Below the pieces are notes generated by a model, which made no database searches, was not told the DNA's origin, and saw nothing but the letters and a program-made list of their open reading frames with translations. DNA of 64,000 bases from Reticulitermes speratus (taxonomy: Eukaryota; Arthropoda; Insecta; Blattodea; Rhinotermitidae), in assembly GCA_021186555.1 (NCBI GenBank), contig JAJKFL010000237.1, positions 4,050,558 through 4,114,557 of the forward strand, read 5' to 3'. Shown here piece after piece: positions 1 to 10,230 of the stretch; the first letter of the stretch is position 1; each line of letters starts with the position of its first letter. Both the position numbers and the translations under genes were made by a program.

Positions 1-346
1 TGCCAGCATTCCAATTGAAAGTGTTTATATGACCAAGGGGAATTACGGGGCTTAGGCGAAGCAGATGGGTAATAGGCGCAGGGAGGTGTGGAAGGACCGC
101 GTCCAACGATTTCTGCCTCTGGCCTCAATATAAGCACAATTCAAAGGAGATCCTTTCAAGGTGATTAATCATTCAGGGTGTTCAGCTTAAAGCGGAACCC
201 CTTCACAGAATCTGTTAACCAGCTCATACAGTGTACATTAACAGGACAATTTATAGCCACCTGTTATGTCGCAAGCCCTGCTCAGTCCCATGCTTCAACA
301 CGGTACGTCAGTACCGTAGCAATCATTGTAACTTGGTACATTTCAG
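1..346 (+). other. IR25a intron, 3' part
   Basis: This non-coding stretch precedes the first visible IR25a exon and ends in the acceptor TTTCAG at 341-346. No upstream exon encoding the pore loop was recognised, so it must lie outside the window. Positions 174-200 carry a motif beginning CAGGGTGTTCAGCTTAAAG. The same motif occurs inverted at 49800-49825, which suggests a shared dispersed element. Confidence 0.6.
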
Positions 347-597
347 GGCGGTGGGGAAGCCCCGAAGAACTTATCGGGTCGCCTGGTTGCTGCCACGTGG
401 TGGCTGTTCGGTTTCATCATAATCGCTTCCTACACCGCCAACCTGGCCGCTTTCCTCACGGTGTCGCGTCTAGACACACCTGTGGAGTCCCTGGACGACC
501 TCGCCAAGCAGTACAAGATACTGTACGCTCCGCTCAACAACTCGGCGTCAATGACTTACTTCCAACGAATGTCTGATATCGAGGACAGGTTCTATGA
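347..597 (+). CDS. Ir25a: IR25a exon: pore end, TM segment M3, start of S2 lobe
   Basis: Ionotropic receptor 25a is a plasma-membrane co-receptor of insect chemosensory neurons. It assembles with tuning IRs into glutamate-receptor-like cation channels. This exon runs from the acceptor TTTCAG to the donor GTAAGT and encodes 83 codons plus two bases. It begins [12 protein letters not shown] (end of the pore region), continues through hydrophobic M3 with the iGluR signature [12 protein letters not shown], and enters the S2 ligand-binding lobe ([15 protein letters not shown] ... [11 protein letters not shown]). The reading frame is not the longest open frame here; it was chosen by homology and splice phase. 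The match to insect IR25a is strong, because this family stays close to kainate/AMPA receptors. The 5' exons are outside the window. Confidence 0.96.
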
Positions 598-825
598 GTA
601 AGTCCGAGACACTTCTTTTGCAGTTGGGGGATTCTTCTTCGTATTAGTGCAAACATATTATGTTCAGGCCCTATTCACACTATAGGGACAGACAGTCATA
701 TTTCAGTCAATAGCAGGTCACATGCTGTTTACTGTTTTTCAGTAGCAATGTTCGCACTAGGGATTACGTTCATGCACAGATGACTTTAAATAGCACAGAA
801 ACAAATATTCTCCCTAACTGTGAGC

Positions 826-950
826 GGACTTTGAGCGAACCGTGAGCGGACCGTGGGCAGATCTTGGGCGGACCGTGGGTAGACGGTGTATGGACGGTGT
901 ATGGACCGTGAGCGGACCGTGAGCGGACTGTGAGCGGACCGTGAGCGTAT
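826..950. repeat. Degenerate 11-bp tandem repeat
   Basis: About a dozen copies of a unit like ACCGTGAGCGG, with variants such as ACGGTGTATGG. The open frames over it on the - strand are by-products of the repeat. Confidence 0.85.
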
Positions 951-1261
951 CCACAGAGAGAATCGTGATTTGATTTCGATGGGCAGTATGAATATATGGA
1001 TCCGTAAGAATACATACAGATCCTCCTTATCTAATTTCATATAACACGACATGAATATACGTGTGATGGAAGAGGAGAACATTACGTCAGCGGTGGTGGA
1101 GAACACAAGTGTTCCATTTGGGTCCTAAATGGAACTTTAGGGGCAACTGATTTTCAAGAAACTCGAATCTAAATAAACTTAATATTATTCATTCCGTATA
1201 TTTTCTTTTCTCTGTTTATTGTCCGACAAATTTACATTTTATTCACTATTATTTGTGTAAC

Positions 1262-1312
1262 ACAGTGCTACATGTTTCGAAACTTATCCCGTTTCATCTT
1301 CAGGGACTTCAG
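1262..1312 (-). ncRNA. Hammerhead ribozyme motif, type I, small stem III
   Basis: Reading the - strand: core CTGAAGA at 1303-1297, stem II GAAAC/GTTTC with a 7-nt loop, then GAAA, the palindromic stem III ACATGT, and predicted cleavage after the A at 1269 (GTA^GC). Stem I pairs at 4 of 5 positions. All invariant core bases are present. Confidence 0.75.
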
Positions 1313-1392
1313 TATTTTAAATTACACTGACTGTTTACATCAATAGTATAATTGTACCATTGGTGTAAAAAGTCAGTGTAATTTAAAATACT

Positions 1393-1441
1393 GAAGTCCC
1401 TGAAGATGAAACGGGATAAGTTTCGAAACATGTAGCACTGT
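1393..1441 (+). ncRNA. Hammerhead ribozyme motif, type I, small stem III
   Basis: Core CTGAAGA at 1400-1406, stem II GAAAC/GTTTC, GAAA at 1425-1428, ACATGT at 1428-1433, predicted cleavage 1434^1435. It is the mirror copy of the motif at 1262-1312 and lies in the sense orientation in the first visible IR25a intron. Confidence 0.75.
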
Positions 1442-2231
1442 GTTACACAAATAATAGTGAATAAAATGTACATTTGTCGGACAATAAACATAGAATCTAA
1501 ATAGATTTAAATTGACATTCTATTTCATTTATGTTTTCCTCACGTTAAATATTTGGAGGCTAGCGCTGGAAGTTTTCGAAGACAAAGTTTCCTTTGCAAT
1601 GTTTTATAAATATTTTGATTTTTGCAGACACGTTCGCGGCACTATGGAGCGTCTGTAAAATCTCTTCTTACGTCCATTATTCTTGCTGTATCTGCAGATG
1701 AAGCGATTCCAAAACCAATGAAAAACCTTCATGAAATTTGAAACTTCAGTTAAAATCTGTCAGCACATTACAACTTGTGTTAAAAGCAGACAAAAATATT
1801 GTGCACTTTAAATACCGTCTCGCAGGCATTTCTGTTCGTAAATCGAATACAGTTCTTTAAGTATTTATCAGAGCAAAACTTTTTTGAAGAAAAGATTTTA
1901 GACAAGTGAAATACACATATTTTAAATTCAATTTTGTTTTTATGTTAAGTCTTAGCCTACGGTTTTCGTAATAATCCAGGAAGCATAGTTGTGCTACATG
2001 CACTTGTTAATGCAGCTGTCATGGGATGTCCTGGTCGATGCAGGTTTTCTGTGCGATAAAGCTGAAGTTATCGGAAAAAAAGGAAACACCCTGTATTATA
2101 TCAACAAATCAACAATCAAAAATGCCTTACATACGCATGTAAAATTCATATAAGCCTCTTATGTTCAGTAATAATACAGCAAAGCTTCATGCCAACGCAG
2201 TTATGATTCTACACGAAGCTGTGTATAAATA

Positions 2232-2715
2232 CAGTGGATCCTCGAACTTCGAACGGTTTGATGTTCGAACAACTTGAAACTCGAACAAAAAATTCGAGGA
2301 AAATCCGGTTTTGAAACTCGAACAAAACTCGAAAGTCGAACAAAGAATCACGTGGTCGTCACGTGGTCGGCTTCTCTCTCTGCTTGATCCAGATGAAAGA
2401 AGGGTAATTCACCTTCCAGTGAACAGTAATATCCCTCCTACTATTATTATTGATTGATTATTATACAATATTTTTTATGTATGTACTATTATAAATAAAA
2501 ATTTTCAATTATTGAAATCAAATATATTTGTTTTATCATTATGATCTTTGAAATGGGCACTTAAAATGTTTTATATTGGGTAAATTTTGGGGGTCTGGAA
2601 AGGAGTAATTCAATTTACATTATTTCTTATGGGGAAATTTAACTCGAAAGTCGAACAACTTGAAGGTCGAACCGTCTCCTGGAACGGATTGTTTTCGAAG
2701 TTCGAGGTTCCACTG
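2232..2715. mobile_element. Tigger/pogo-like MITE, 484 bp
   Basis: It begins CAGTGGATCCTCGAACTTCG and ends with the near-perfect inverted copy (CGAAGTTCGAGGTTCCACTG). It is flanked by TA on both sides (2230-2231, 2716-2717), as expected for Tc1/mariner-superfamily insertion. CAGTGG...CTCGAA termini are typical of Tigger elements. No transposase remains. Confidence 0.85.
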
Positions 2716-2957
2716 TATTTACTTAATCGAAAAATAGTTTTTCATAGGAGTGTAAATACTTAATTTAGCGTAGCGTATCTTAATAAACACGTAAAATTCC
2801 CGTACTGAATACTTGGGCATGGTTACTAACATGTCAGTTGCAAATCCTACCGCCCAAAGTCCCTGCCAATTGTAAGCCGTAAACTTTACACAGTGTTAGA
2901 AACTAATATAACACAAAAAAATGCACTGTTCTATATTTGTTCATATTATCTTCTTAC

Positions 2958-3008
2958 ATGGGTCCTACATGTTTCGGCGCTATATTACGCCATCTTCAGG
3001 GAGCTGAC
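2958..3008 (-). ncRNA. Hammerhead ribozyme motif
   Basis: On the - strand: CTGAAGA (2999-2993), stem II GGCG/CGCC with an 8-nt loop, GAAA, ACATGT, cleavage between 2966 and 2965 (TA^GG). Stem I pairs at 4 of the first 5 positions. Confidence 0.72.
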
Positions 3009-3281
3009 ATCAAAGTTTCTATAAAACTTACAGCAATAAAATAGGTAACAATGGGCGTACATACGTTGTGATAGCAATCTTACAGGTTTTTAGTTAAAAG
3101 AATATAGAGAAATGTAATATAGTAGTGTTGGTGAAGCTATAATATAGTTTTTAAAATAGTTAAAAATTAAAAATTTTACATGTTTATATTGTACTTAAAT
3201 CTTTGTATAAAAACATCTACTCTTCTTTGATCCAAATTGGATCCCGTCCATGTATGATTTGTATTGCCCGACGCCATCTTC

Positions 3282-3327
3282 AGCTCCCTAAACATGGCGT
3301 AATATAATGCCGAAACATGTAGGAGCT
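3282..3327 (+). ncRNA. Hammerhead-like motif with dead core
   Basis: Stem I is a perfect 6-bp helix (AGCTCC 3282-3287 with GGAGCT 3322-3327), and stem II, GAAA and ACATGT are present. The core reads CTAAACA instead of CTGANGA, losing G5 and catalytic G8. It should not cleave. Confidence 0.7.
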
Positions 3328-3474
3328 ATGTAACAAGATAATAGGAACAAATATAGAATATTGCATTTGTTGGTGTGACATAAGTTTCTTACTTTATCAC
3401 AATGCACGGAATAAACAATGTAAAAATTTACACAGTATTGTTTGTTGCTGCTTTTGTTGCACATTGACCAATTA

Positions 3475-3674
3475 CAGTCGAACCCGGTTATAACGACATC
3501 GGATTATACGACACCTCGTCTATAGCGTCATACATTATGTGGTACCAATTAATTTCTCACTGTTAATCAGAACATTATTCTCCTCGTCATAACAACACTC
3601 GGTTATAACGACACTCGTTTATAACGACACAAAATATTCAGTCCCTTTCATGACGTTATAACCGAGTTCGACTG
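3475..3674. mobile_element. Pogo-like MITE, 200 bp (copy 1)
   Basis: Termini CAGTCGAACCCGGTTATAAC and its inverted copy ...TTATAACCGAGTTCGACTG, flanked by TA (3473-3474, 3675-3676). Internal sub-repeats TATAACGACA recur. Two more copies occur at 22036 and 54477. It abuts the acceptor of the next IR25a exon. Confidence 0.88.
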
Positions 3675-3701
3675 TATATGCTTTGAGTTTCTTTTGTGTA
3701 G

Positions 3702-3901
3702 GATCTGGAAGGACATGAGTCTCAACGACAGTTTGAGTGATGTTGAAAGAGCCAAACTGGCCGTGTGGGACTACCCTGTCAGCGACAAATACACAAAGAT
3801 ATGGCAAGCCATGAGGGAGGCCAAATTTCCGAACACTCTGGAAGAAGCTGTGGAGCGAGTCCGCCAATCAAAGTCATCGAGTGAAGGTTTTGCATATGTC
3901 G
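3702..3901 (+). CDS. Ir25a: IR25a exon: middle of S2 lobe
   Basis: The acceptor GTGTAG ends at 3701 and the donor GTAAGA starts at 3902. The exon supplies the third base of a Glu codon (FYE), then IWKDMSLNDSLSDVERAKLA, VWDYPVSDKYTKIWQAM and ...SSSEGFAYV, leaving one base. WDYPVSDKYTK is a hallmark block of insect IR25a. The residues lie in the S2 half of the clamshell ligand-binding domain, outside the cell. The 3.1-kb intron before it ends in a 200-bp MITE that stops 27 bp short of the exon, so the acceptor tract is the only non-transposon sequence between them. Confidence 0.96.
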
Positions 3902-4008
3902 GTAAGACGAAAACAACATATACTCTTATTAAGTCCTGAGAGTTATGGAGAGGGAAAAGAATCCGCAATATACAGGGTTTTCTAAAATGGATAGGCTTAT
4001 ACCAAAGA

Positions 4009-4317
4009 GGGGGCACGCGGTGGCGCAGTTGGTTGAGGCACTGCGCTATAAGCCGGTAGGTCGCGTGTTCGATTCCCGATGGTGTCATTGGAATTTTTCA
4101 TTGACATAATCCTTTCGGTTGCACTATGGCCCTGGGGTCGACTCAGCCTCTAACAGAAATGAGTACCAGGAATATTTCCTGGGGGGTAAAGGCGGCCGGT
4201 GCTTAGGACTGACAACCTTACCACCTTCATGTGCCGATTGTCTATAAATCTGGGAGCCTCAACCTCCTGGAGCCCTAAGGGTCTGTCCAGGCCTGTAATG
4301 GGGTTGCTTTACCATTT
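4009..4317 (+). mobile_element. tRNA-headed SINE, family A (copy 1)
   Basis: The tRNA-like head has an A box (TGGCGCAGTTGG) and a B box (GTTCGATTCC). The body contains CTGGGGTCGACTCAGCCTCT and ends TGTAATGGGGTTGCTTTACC. Perfect 12-bp target duplications TTATACCAAAGA flank it (3997-4008 and 4318-4329). Other copies: 26466, 39973, 47665, 52971. Confidence 0.93.
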
Positions 4318-4424
4318 TTATACCAAAGAAAGTCAAATAACTTAATTTGTAATGAATTTTAAACGAATACAAGCATTAGTTGTTTAAGTTTCAGTCTTAC
4401 TTGTTTCAAAATCTTACTGGAGTC

Positions 4425-4476
4425 GCTTAAAATCTTCTGGGTTATTACCCGGGTAATAACCCAGAAGATTTTAAGC
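4425..4476. repeat. Perfect 52-bp palindrome
   Basis: Two 26-nt arms meet without any spacer at the CCC/GGG centre (4450/4451). Every base pairs. It is not part of the neighbouring SINE and lies in an IR25a intron. Confidence 0.95.
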
Positions 4477-5185
4477 AACATTACGACCAGGGCGGAAGCC
4501 CTCAATTACATATACTTACTGGAGTTCTGTATTCCAGCACTACATAAAAATCCCGGCCTAATATTACAAAAAAAAACTTTCTTTCAGCAAGATGGAGCAG
4601 CCCCTCGCTTCACCTGCAGTGTTAAAGCGTTGATTAATAAGGCGAGAATATATAATAAATAACAATCTAAATCTTATATTTTATGCCAAAACCAGTGTAT
4701 TATCTCCATTAACAGTAATGTTATTTGCCTCTCTTTTTGGTTATGCTCATTTTGAGACGCTGCTCACTTCTCAGATATCAAATGTTTAAAACGAGCAAGA
4801 TAAAAAGTATCAGTGTTGCCACGTAGAACATTGTGCCTGTATATGAAACGTAAACTGAAGTTTGAAACACAGCTGGATGAGCTCAGTAACCGCCTACAAA
4901 CTGTACAATTTGAAACATATTTGTATTTACTGAAGAGACTTGCTTTTGCTACCAAATTCAGACCTCACAATGTCTTATCAAACAGGAGCCGTAAGTAAAC
5001 AGGCTGTAGCCAATTTTATCTCTACTTCTCCATACACCATGCTGCTTAAGCACACATATAAAGTTTCTGCCTTTCACATGTGTAATTACAATTTTGGATC
5101 ATGTTTATAAAGCGGATTAGGCATAGACATGTTTAAGGTTGAAAGTTACATCGCAATATATTTCGAATTTTGCGTTTTGAGTTTC

Positions 5186-5187
<2 letters not shown>

Positions 5188-5216
<29 letters not shown>

Positions 5217-5217
5217 T
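5188..5217. repeat. (ATT)n microsatellite
   Basis: About ten TTA/ATT triplets immediately before the 49-bp satellite. Confidence 0.95.
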
Positions 5218-5228
5218 ACTGCAATTGG

Positions 5229-6890
5229 GTTTTCACCCGGTGGCAGTAGTCCTTACACTAGTACACACAATACAAATGTTTTCACCTGGTGGCAGTAGTC
5301 CTTACACTAGTACACACAATACAAATGTTTTCACCTGGTGGCAGTAGTCCTTACACTAGTACACACAATACAAATGTTTTCACCCGGTGGCAGTAGTCCT
5401 TACACTAGTACACACAATACAAATGTTTTCACCTGGTGGCAGTAGTCCTTACACTAGTACACACAATACAAATGTTTTCACCTGGTGGCAGTAGTCCTTA
5501 CACTAGTACACACAATACAAATGTTTTCACCCGGTGGCAGTAGTCCTTACACAGTACACACAATACAAATGTTTTCACCCGGTGGCAGTAGTCCTTACAC
5601 TAGTACACACAATACAAATGTTTTCACCGGGTGGCAGTAGTCCTTACACTAGTACACACAATACAAATGTTTTCACCCGGTGGCAGTAGTCCTTACACTA
5701 GTACACACAATACAAATGTTTTCACCCGGTGGCAGTAGTCCTTACACTAGTACCACACAATACAAATGTTTTCACCCGGTGGCAGTAGTCCTTACACTAG
5801 TACACACAATACAAATGTTTTCACCTGGTGGCAGTAGTCCTTACACTAGTACACACAATACAAATGTTTTCACCCGGTGGCAGTAGTCCTTACACTAGTA
5901 CACACAATACAAATGTTTTCACCCGGTGGCAGTAGTCCTTACACTAGTACACACAATACAAATGTTTTCACCCGGTGGCAGTAGTCCTTACACTAGTACA
6001 CACAATACAAATGTTTTCACCCGGTGGCAGTAGTCCTTACACTAGTACACACAATACAAATGTTTTCACCCGGTGGCAGTAGTCCTTACACAGTACACAC
6101 AATACAAATGTTTTCACCCGGTGGCAGTAGTCCTTACACTAGTACACACAATACAAATGTTTTCACCGGGTGGCAGTAGTCCTTACACTAGTACACACAA
6201 TACAAATGTTTTCACCCGGTGGCAGTAGTCCTTACACTAGTACACACAATACAAATGTTTTCACCCGGTGGCAGTAGTCCTTACACTAGTACACACAATA
6301 CAAATATTTTCACCCGGTGGCAGTAGTCCTTACACTAGTACACACAATACAAATGTTTTCACCCGGTGGCAGTAGTCCTTACACTAGTACACACAATACA
6401 AATGTTTTCACCCGGTGGCAGTAGTCCTTACACTAGTACACACAATACAAATGTTTTCACCCGGTGGCAGTAGTCCTTACACTAGTACACACAATACAAA
6501 TGTTTTCACCCGGTGGCAGTACTTGCACTAGTACACACAATACAAATGTTTTCACCCGGTGGCAGTAGTCCTTACACTAGTACACACAATACAAATGTTT
6601 TCACCTGGTGGCAGTAGTCCTTACACTAGTACACACAATACAAATGTTTTCACCCGGTGGCAGTAGTCCTTACACTAGTACACACAATACAAATGTTTTC
6701 ACCCGGTGGCAGTAGTCCTTACACTAGTACACACAATACAAATGTTTTCACCCGGTGGCAGTAGTCCTTACACTAGTACACACAATACAAATGTTTTCAC
6801 CCGGTGGCAGTAGTCCTTACACTAGTACACACAATACAAATGTTTTCACCCGGTGGCAGTAGTCCTTACACTAGTACACACAATACAAAT
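5229..6890. repeat. 49-bp satellite, 34 copies
   Basis: The unit starts GTTTTCACCCGGTGGCAGTA and ends ACACACAATACAAAT. The span of 1662 bp equals 34 units minus four net indel bases. Variants CACCTGG and CACCGGG, and a one-base deletion (ACACAGTAC), mark individual units. It is in an IR25a intron. Open frames over it are repeat by-products. Confidence 0.97.
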
Positions 6891-6984
6891 GGACATATAA
6901 ATATACATATAAATAACAATAAAAAACAAACTATACACAATTACAAAACAAAATACATACAGTAAATACAAGTACACACTTAGA

Positions 6985-7145
6985 GCACACACACATTACA
7001 AAAACATCCACACCTTACAAAAGCATCCACTCCTTACAAAAGCATCCACACCTTACAAAAACATCCACACCTTACAAATACATCCACACCTTACAAAAAC
7101 ATCCACACCTTTACAAATACATCCACACCTTACAAAAACACCCAT
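6985..7145. repeat. 18-bp tandem repeat
   Basis: About eight units like ACATCCACACCTTACAAA, directly downstream of the 49-bp array. Confidence 0.9.
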
Positions 7146-7226
7146 ACACATATAAAACAAAATACATACAGTAAATGGAAGTATGTTTTTGTATAAACAA
7201 AGTCGTCTTGCAGTGGTGTATTCGAG

Positions 7227-7258
7227 TGCAGGTAACTGTCTGTCTGTCTGTCTGTCTG
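7227..7258. repeat. (GTCT)n microsatellite
   Basis: Seven or so CTGT repeats in the IR25a intron. Confidence 0.9.
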
Positions 7259-7485
7259 CCTCACACTGTGAGCTACAAACAGCAGTGTTAGGTAAAGCTG
7301 TTGCTAACGGAGATACAACTGTGTGAGGTTAGGAAGCAGCTGATGTTTGGAATACGTAATGGTGGCGCTGAAGATTTTGGCTGTCTTAACACAGCATTAA
7401 TTTACATATTTTATTAGTTTTAAAAATTTTATAAGGATGAAATATTTGTTATGTTCTCTACAATAAAAGTTTCCATGTCAATCAG

Positions 7486-7618
7486 GTGATGCTACTGATA
7501 TCAGATATTTGGTTCTGACCAACTGCGATTTGCAGATGGTCGGTGAAGAATTCTCCAGAAAGCCTTACGCCATAGCAACTCAGCAAGGATCTCCACTGAA
7601 GGATCAGTTTAACAACGC
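7486..7618 (+). CDS. Ir25a: IR25a exon: S2 ligand-contact block
   Basis: The exon is bounded by acceptor AATCAG and donor GTAAGT, with 133 nt in phase with both neighbours. It encodes GDATDIRYLVLTNCDLQMVG then EEFSRKPYAIATQQGSPLKD and QFNNA. In ionotropic glutamate receptors the acidic residue that holds the ligand amino group falls in the LLEST-like block. Here the aligned residue is the Asp of GDAT, so the ligand pocket looks retained, as is typical of IR25a and unlike most divergent IRs. It follows a 3.6-kb intron filled by a SINE and a 49-bp satellite. Confidence 0.96.
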
Positions 7619-7833
7619 GTAAGTCAAATACGTTAATAACAAATTGTTTTAATTTTTTCGTGGTAATTTTCGTAAAAATTAATTATAATGAATTAGGCCA
7701 ATCAGGAGTGACAGAGAAATTAAAACAGCTGTCATTCTAGAGGAAGAAACTCTGTCTGCATTAATACAACTTATTGACTGTTCCAATCTTTGTCACAGTA
7801 AACACAGCACTTTTCACGTACACCTTTTATTAT

Positions 7834-7880
7834 CTCTGCAACATGTTTCGGCCTCGTACGCCGGCCGTCATCAGGTAGAA
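7834..7880 (-). ncRNA. Hammerhead ribozyme motif
   Basis: On the - strand: canonical CTGATGA (7874-7868), stem II GGCC/GGCC with a 9-nt loop, GAAA, ACATGT, then U17 with cleavage between 7840 and 7839. Stem I pairs at 5 of 6 positions. It is antisense to IR25a, in the intron 7619-8997. Confidence 0.72.
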
Positions 7881-8419
7881 GTTAGAAGATCATAAAATGA
7901 AAAACATATGTTGAGGTGGAGGCCTCCCTTTTACATCTAAAGATATAGAAAACATACAATTATCTATTATTCCCTGTAAGAAGTATTTATTTTAGTGTAT
8001 GCCCTGTATATTCCAGTAGTTAAAACTGTCCAAGTATAACTATTAAAACACTAAGATGGAAGATATCTCTATTTTATAGAAAAAATTTATAGTGTATCAT
8101 TTCGGCAACCGGAAGTGCTGACGCAGTCTTTTTTAGGTACGTTGTATATTATGTACGATGTAATGATCTCTGTTGAAGGGAACGTTGTTGGAAGGCTTTT
8201 TTATTGACAGAACACCCTGTGTTATAGTGAAAGTTGTACAGCTGTATGGCCTGTTTATTAATGTAGGAATCTGTATATTGCCTCTTCTCACGTAGAACTG
8301 TATAGAGCCTAGTTGTTATATGTATATATAGCCTACAGATTGCTTATGCGCCTAAAGACTTTTATGGTTGCCAGCTCCGTCCACTACCTTATTGCTGTAT
8401 ATAGAGTACTACATGGAAC

Positions 8420-8468
8420 ATGACTACATGTTTCGGCCTTCGATGCTGGAATTATTCAGGTCACTGAC
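8420..8468 (-). ncRNA. Hammerhead-like motif, decayed
   Basis: GCCGAAACATGTAGT and a good stem I (GUGAC with GUCAU) remain. The core is CTGAATA, so catalytic G8 is lost, and stem II pairs poorly. Confidence 0.55.
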
Positions 8469-8699
8469 ATACAGAAAATATATACAGGAGCTTTATTTCA
8501 AAAATATATAAAACGAAAAGCTTGTATTTAAAATATTTCTGTAGGATGTGATTGGAATTAATGTACAGTGACAGATGGACATATATCTTCATGAAAAAGA
8601 TCGTAGTCCGTACTCTTCCCCAAAATCATGGAAAATGACATGAGCGGGGCAGTTACAATGAATGGGATACATAGACAAATACCTACACAACTTCATTTA

Positions 8700-8785
8700 G
8701 AAGACCAGAGTTAAAGAAGCTACTTGGAAGATCTAGACATAGATAACATTAAAATGGGGTTTGAAGGAATAGAAATGGGAACGTA
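8700..8785 (+). pseudogene. LINE relic (C-terminal fragment)
   Basis: The bases resemble the segment after the [19 protein letters not shown] block of the LINE at 41279-42545 (CACTTGGAAGACCCAGGCGT versus TACTTGGAAGATCTAGACAT here). The frame is broken. It is a short, old fragment in an IR25a intron. Confidence 0.45.
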
Positions 8786-8997
8786 TACGTCTTTCATATT
8801 ATCAAGCAGCGGGTTTGTTGAGCCCTTGGAATTCCAGAAGACAAAAATTTATTGAGCAGTTGAACAATCATCATCTTGTCAAGAAAGATTGTGTTGCAGG
8901 GCCACAGCGCTGCGTTTTTCTCAGACATTGTTTATGGTTTAATTAAGTTTGGTGTAACTTATCCCTGAAGTGAAGTTGAAACTGGATTATTTAACAG

Positions 8998-9128
8998 AAT
9001 TTTGCAGCTTTTGAACAAAAGGAAACTGGAAAAGTTGAAGGAGAAGTGGTGGAACCAGAATTCTGAAAAAAGGAGGGATTGTGAAAAACAGGACGACCAG
9101 ACAGATGGCATCAGCATCCAGAATATTG
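8998..9128 (+). CDS. Ir25a: IR25a exon: end of S2, pre-M4 linker
   Basis: The acceptor TTAACAG ends at 8997 and the donor GTACGT starts at 9129. The exon encodes ILQLLNKRKLEKLKEKWWNQ, then a charged linker NSEKRRDCEKQDDQTDGISI and QNI. The LKEKWW block is the conserved end of the S2 lobe in the whole iGluR superfamily; the GISIQNIGG linker leads to the last membrane helix. Size and phase fit the flanking exons exactly. Confidence 0.95.
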
Positions 9129-9757
9129 GTACGTGACAAAAATGTAAAAATTATACTTATATTTATCGTTTTTATGGGCGCGTTCGCAAAATTGCGAGAA
9201 GTGACTATTAGCTTCATCATGTCTGCCTGTCTGTCCGCACGGAAAAACTCGGCTGCCACTGGATGAATTTTCATGTAATTTGATATTTGAGTATTTTTCG
9301 AAAATCTGTCGAGAAATATATGTTTGATTAAAATCTGACAAGAATAACGGGTACTTTACATGAAGACCTATGTACATTTATGATAATATCTCGCTGAATT
9401 CTTCTTAGATTGAAAAATGTTTCAGACAAAAGTTATAGAGAAAATCAAAACACACATTTTATGTTCAATAACTTTTTCCCGAAAATCGTGCCCTTTGTGA
9501 GATACGTTGAAAAATATGGTAGAGTCAGACAGGCCACAGATGACAATATAATACTGTGTGTGCGCTCTGCATGCTGGATAATTTGGGAAATATTAAAATT
9601 TATATTACAGTTTCGGGCGTAAATTTTAAAGATATTGAAACGATGCAAGAGAGTTCCATAAACTAAGAACATCATGGCTCTTTATTTTCCGCAAGTCATA
9701 ACCTTTTCTGCCGATAAATTCAAGGAATACCCTGTATATTGTACTTCATGGTCACAG

Positions 9758-9983
9758 GCGGCGTGTTCATCGTCATATTTGTGGGAATCGGCATGGCCTG
9801 CATCACGCTCGCCTTTGAGTACTGGTGGTACAAGTACAAGCGGCATCCTCAGATAGCTGATACGGACACCGTCGTGGTGCCTTCCCGCCAAATACCGACT
9901 GCCGGTGGGGGCAAGCTCGAGGCAGGAATGACATTGCAAGGCTTTCGGCCTCGCAACCCTGCTTATCCTGGACACAATCTCCG
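9758..9983 (+). CDS. Ir25a: IR25a exon: last TM segment and cytoplasmic tail
   Basis: The acceptor GTCACAG ends at 9757 and the donor GTGAGT starts at 9984. It encodes the last transmembrane helix GVFIVIFVGIGMACITLAFE followed by YWWYKYKRHPQ, a basic stop-transfer sequence placing the C-terminus in the cytoplasm. The tail (ADTDTVVVPSRQIPTAGGGK ... LQGFRPRNPAYPGHNL) is low-complexity and likely lineage-specific. The exon contributes 74 codons plus two bases. Confidence 0.95.
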
Positions 9984-10230
9984 GTGAGTTCTGGCTCTAT
10001 CCACAAGCATCCTCTAAATCACTAACTCTTTATACCTCAGTGATTACTGTACAACATAATTTAACATCGAGCTTTCTAGATTATGTTCATGGTGCATTTA
10101 TATGTTTTGTGTGTCAGAATAAATAGTGTTCTTTCTGAATATTATTCATTCCGTACATTTTATTTTCTATATTTATTGTCCGACGAATGTACATTTTTAT
10201 TCACTATAAATTTGTGAAACACAGTGCTAC

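Larger units (their letters stand above)
1190..1495. mobile_element. Inverted-repeat element with two hammerhead motifs (type A)
   Basis: Near-perfect inverted arms of about 140 bp surround a short centre at about 1335-1365. Each arm contains a hammerhead ribozyme core facing outward. The right arm ends in ACATTTGTCGGACAATAAAC, the left in its reverse complement. There is no coding sequence. A related element lies at 10130-11510. The layout fits a non-autonomous derivative of a Penelope-like element with inverted terminal repeats; that origin is inferred. Confidence 0.75.
2900..3390. mobile_element. Inverted-repeat element with two hammerhead motifs (type B)
   Basis: Left and right parts mirror each other: the left arm reads into an antisense hammerhead at 2958-3008 and the right arm holds a sense but mutated one at 3282-3327. 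The right side ends with GCATTTGTTGGTGTGACA. The centre (3010-3270) is AT-rich and non-coding. Confidence 0.65.
598..3701 (+). other. IR25a intron (3.1 kb) packed with elements
   Basis: The intron carries, in order, a G-rich 11-bp tandem repeat, an inverted hammerhead element (1190-1495), a Tigger-like MITE (2232-2715), a second inverted hammerhead element (about 2900-3390) and a pogo-like MITE (3475-3674). The stretches 960-1180, 1500-2230 and 2720-2900 show nothing recognisable. Confidence 0.8.
3902..7485 (+). other. IR25a intron (3.6 kb)
   Basis: Contains a family-A SINE, a 52-bp perfect palindrome, an (ATT)n run, the 49-bp satellite, an 18-bp repeat and a (GTCT)n run. The spans 4480-5187 and 7260-7485 show nothing recognisable. 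Confidence 0.8.
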
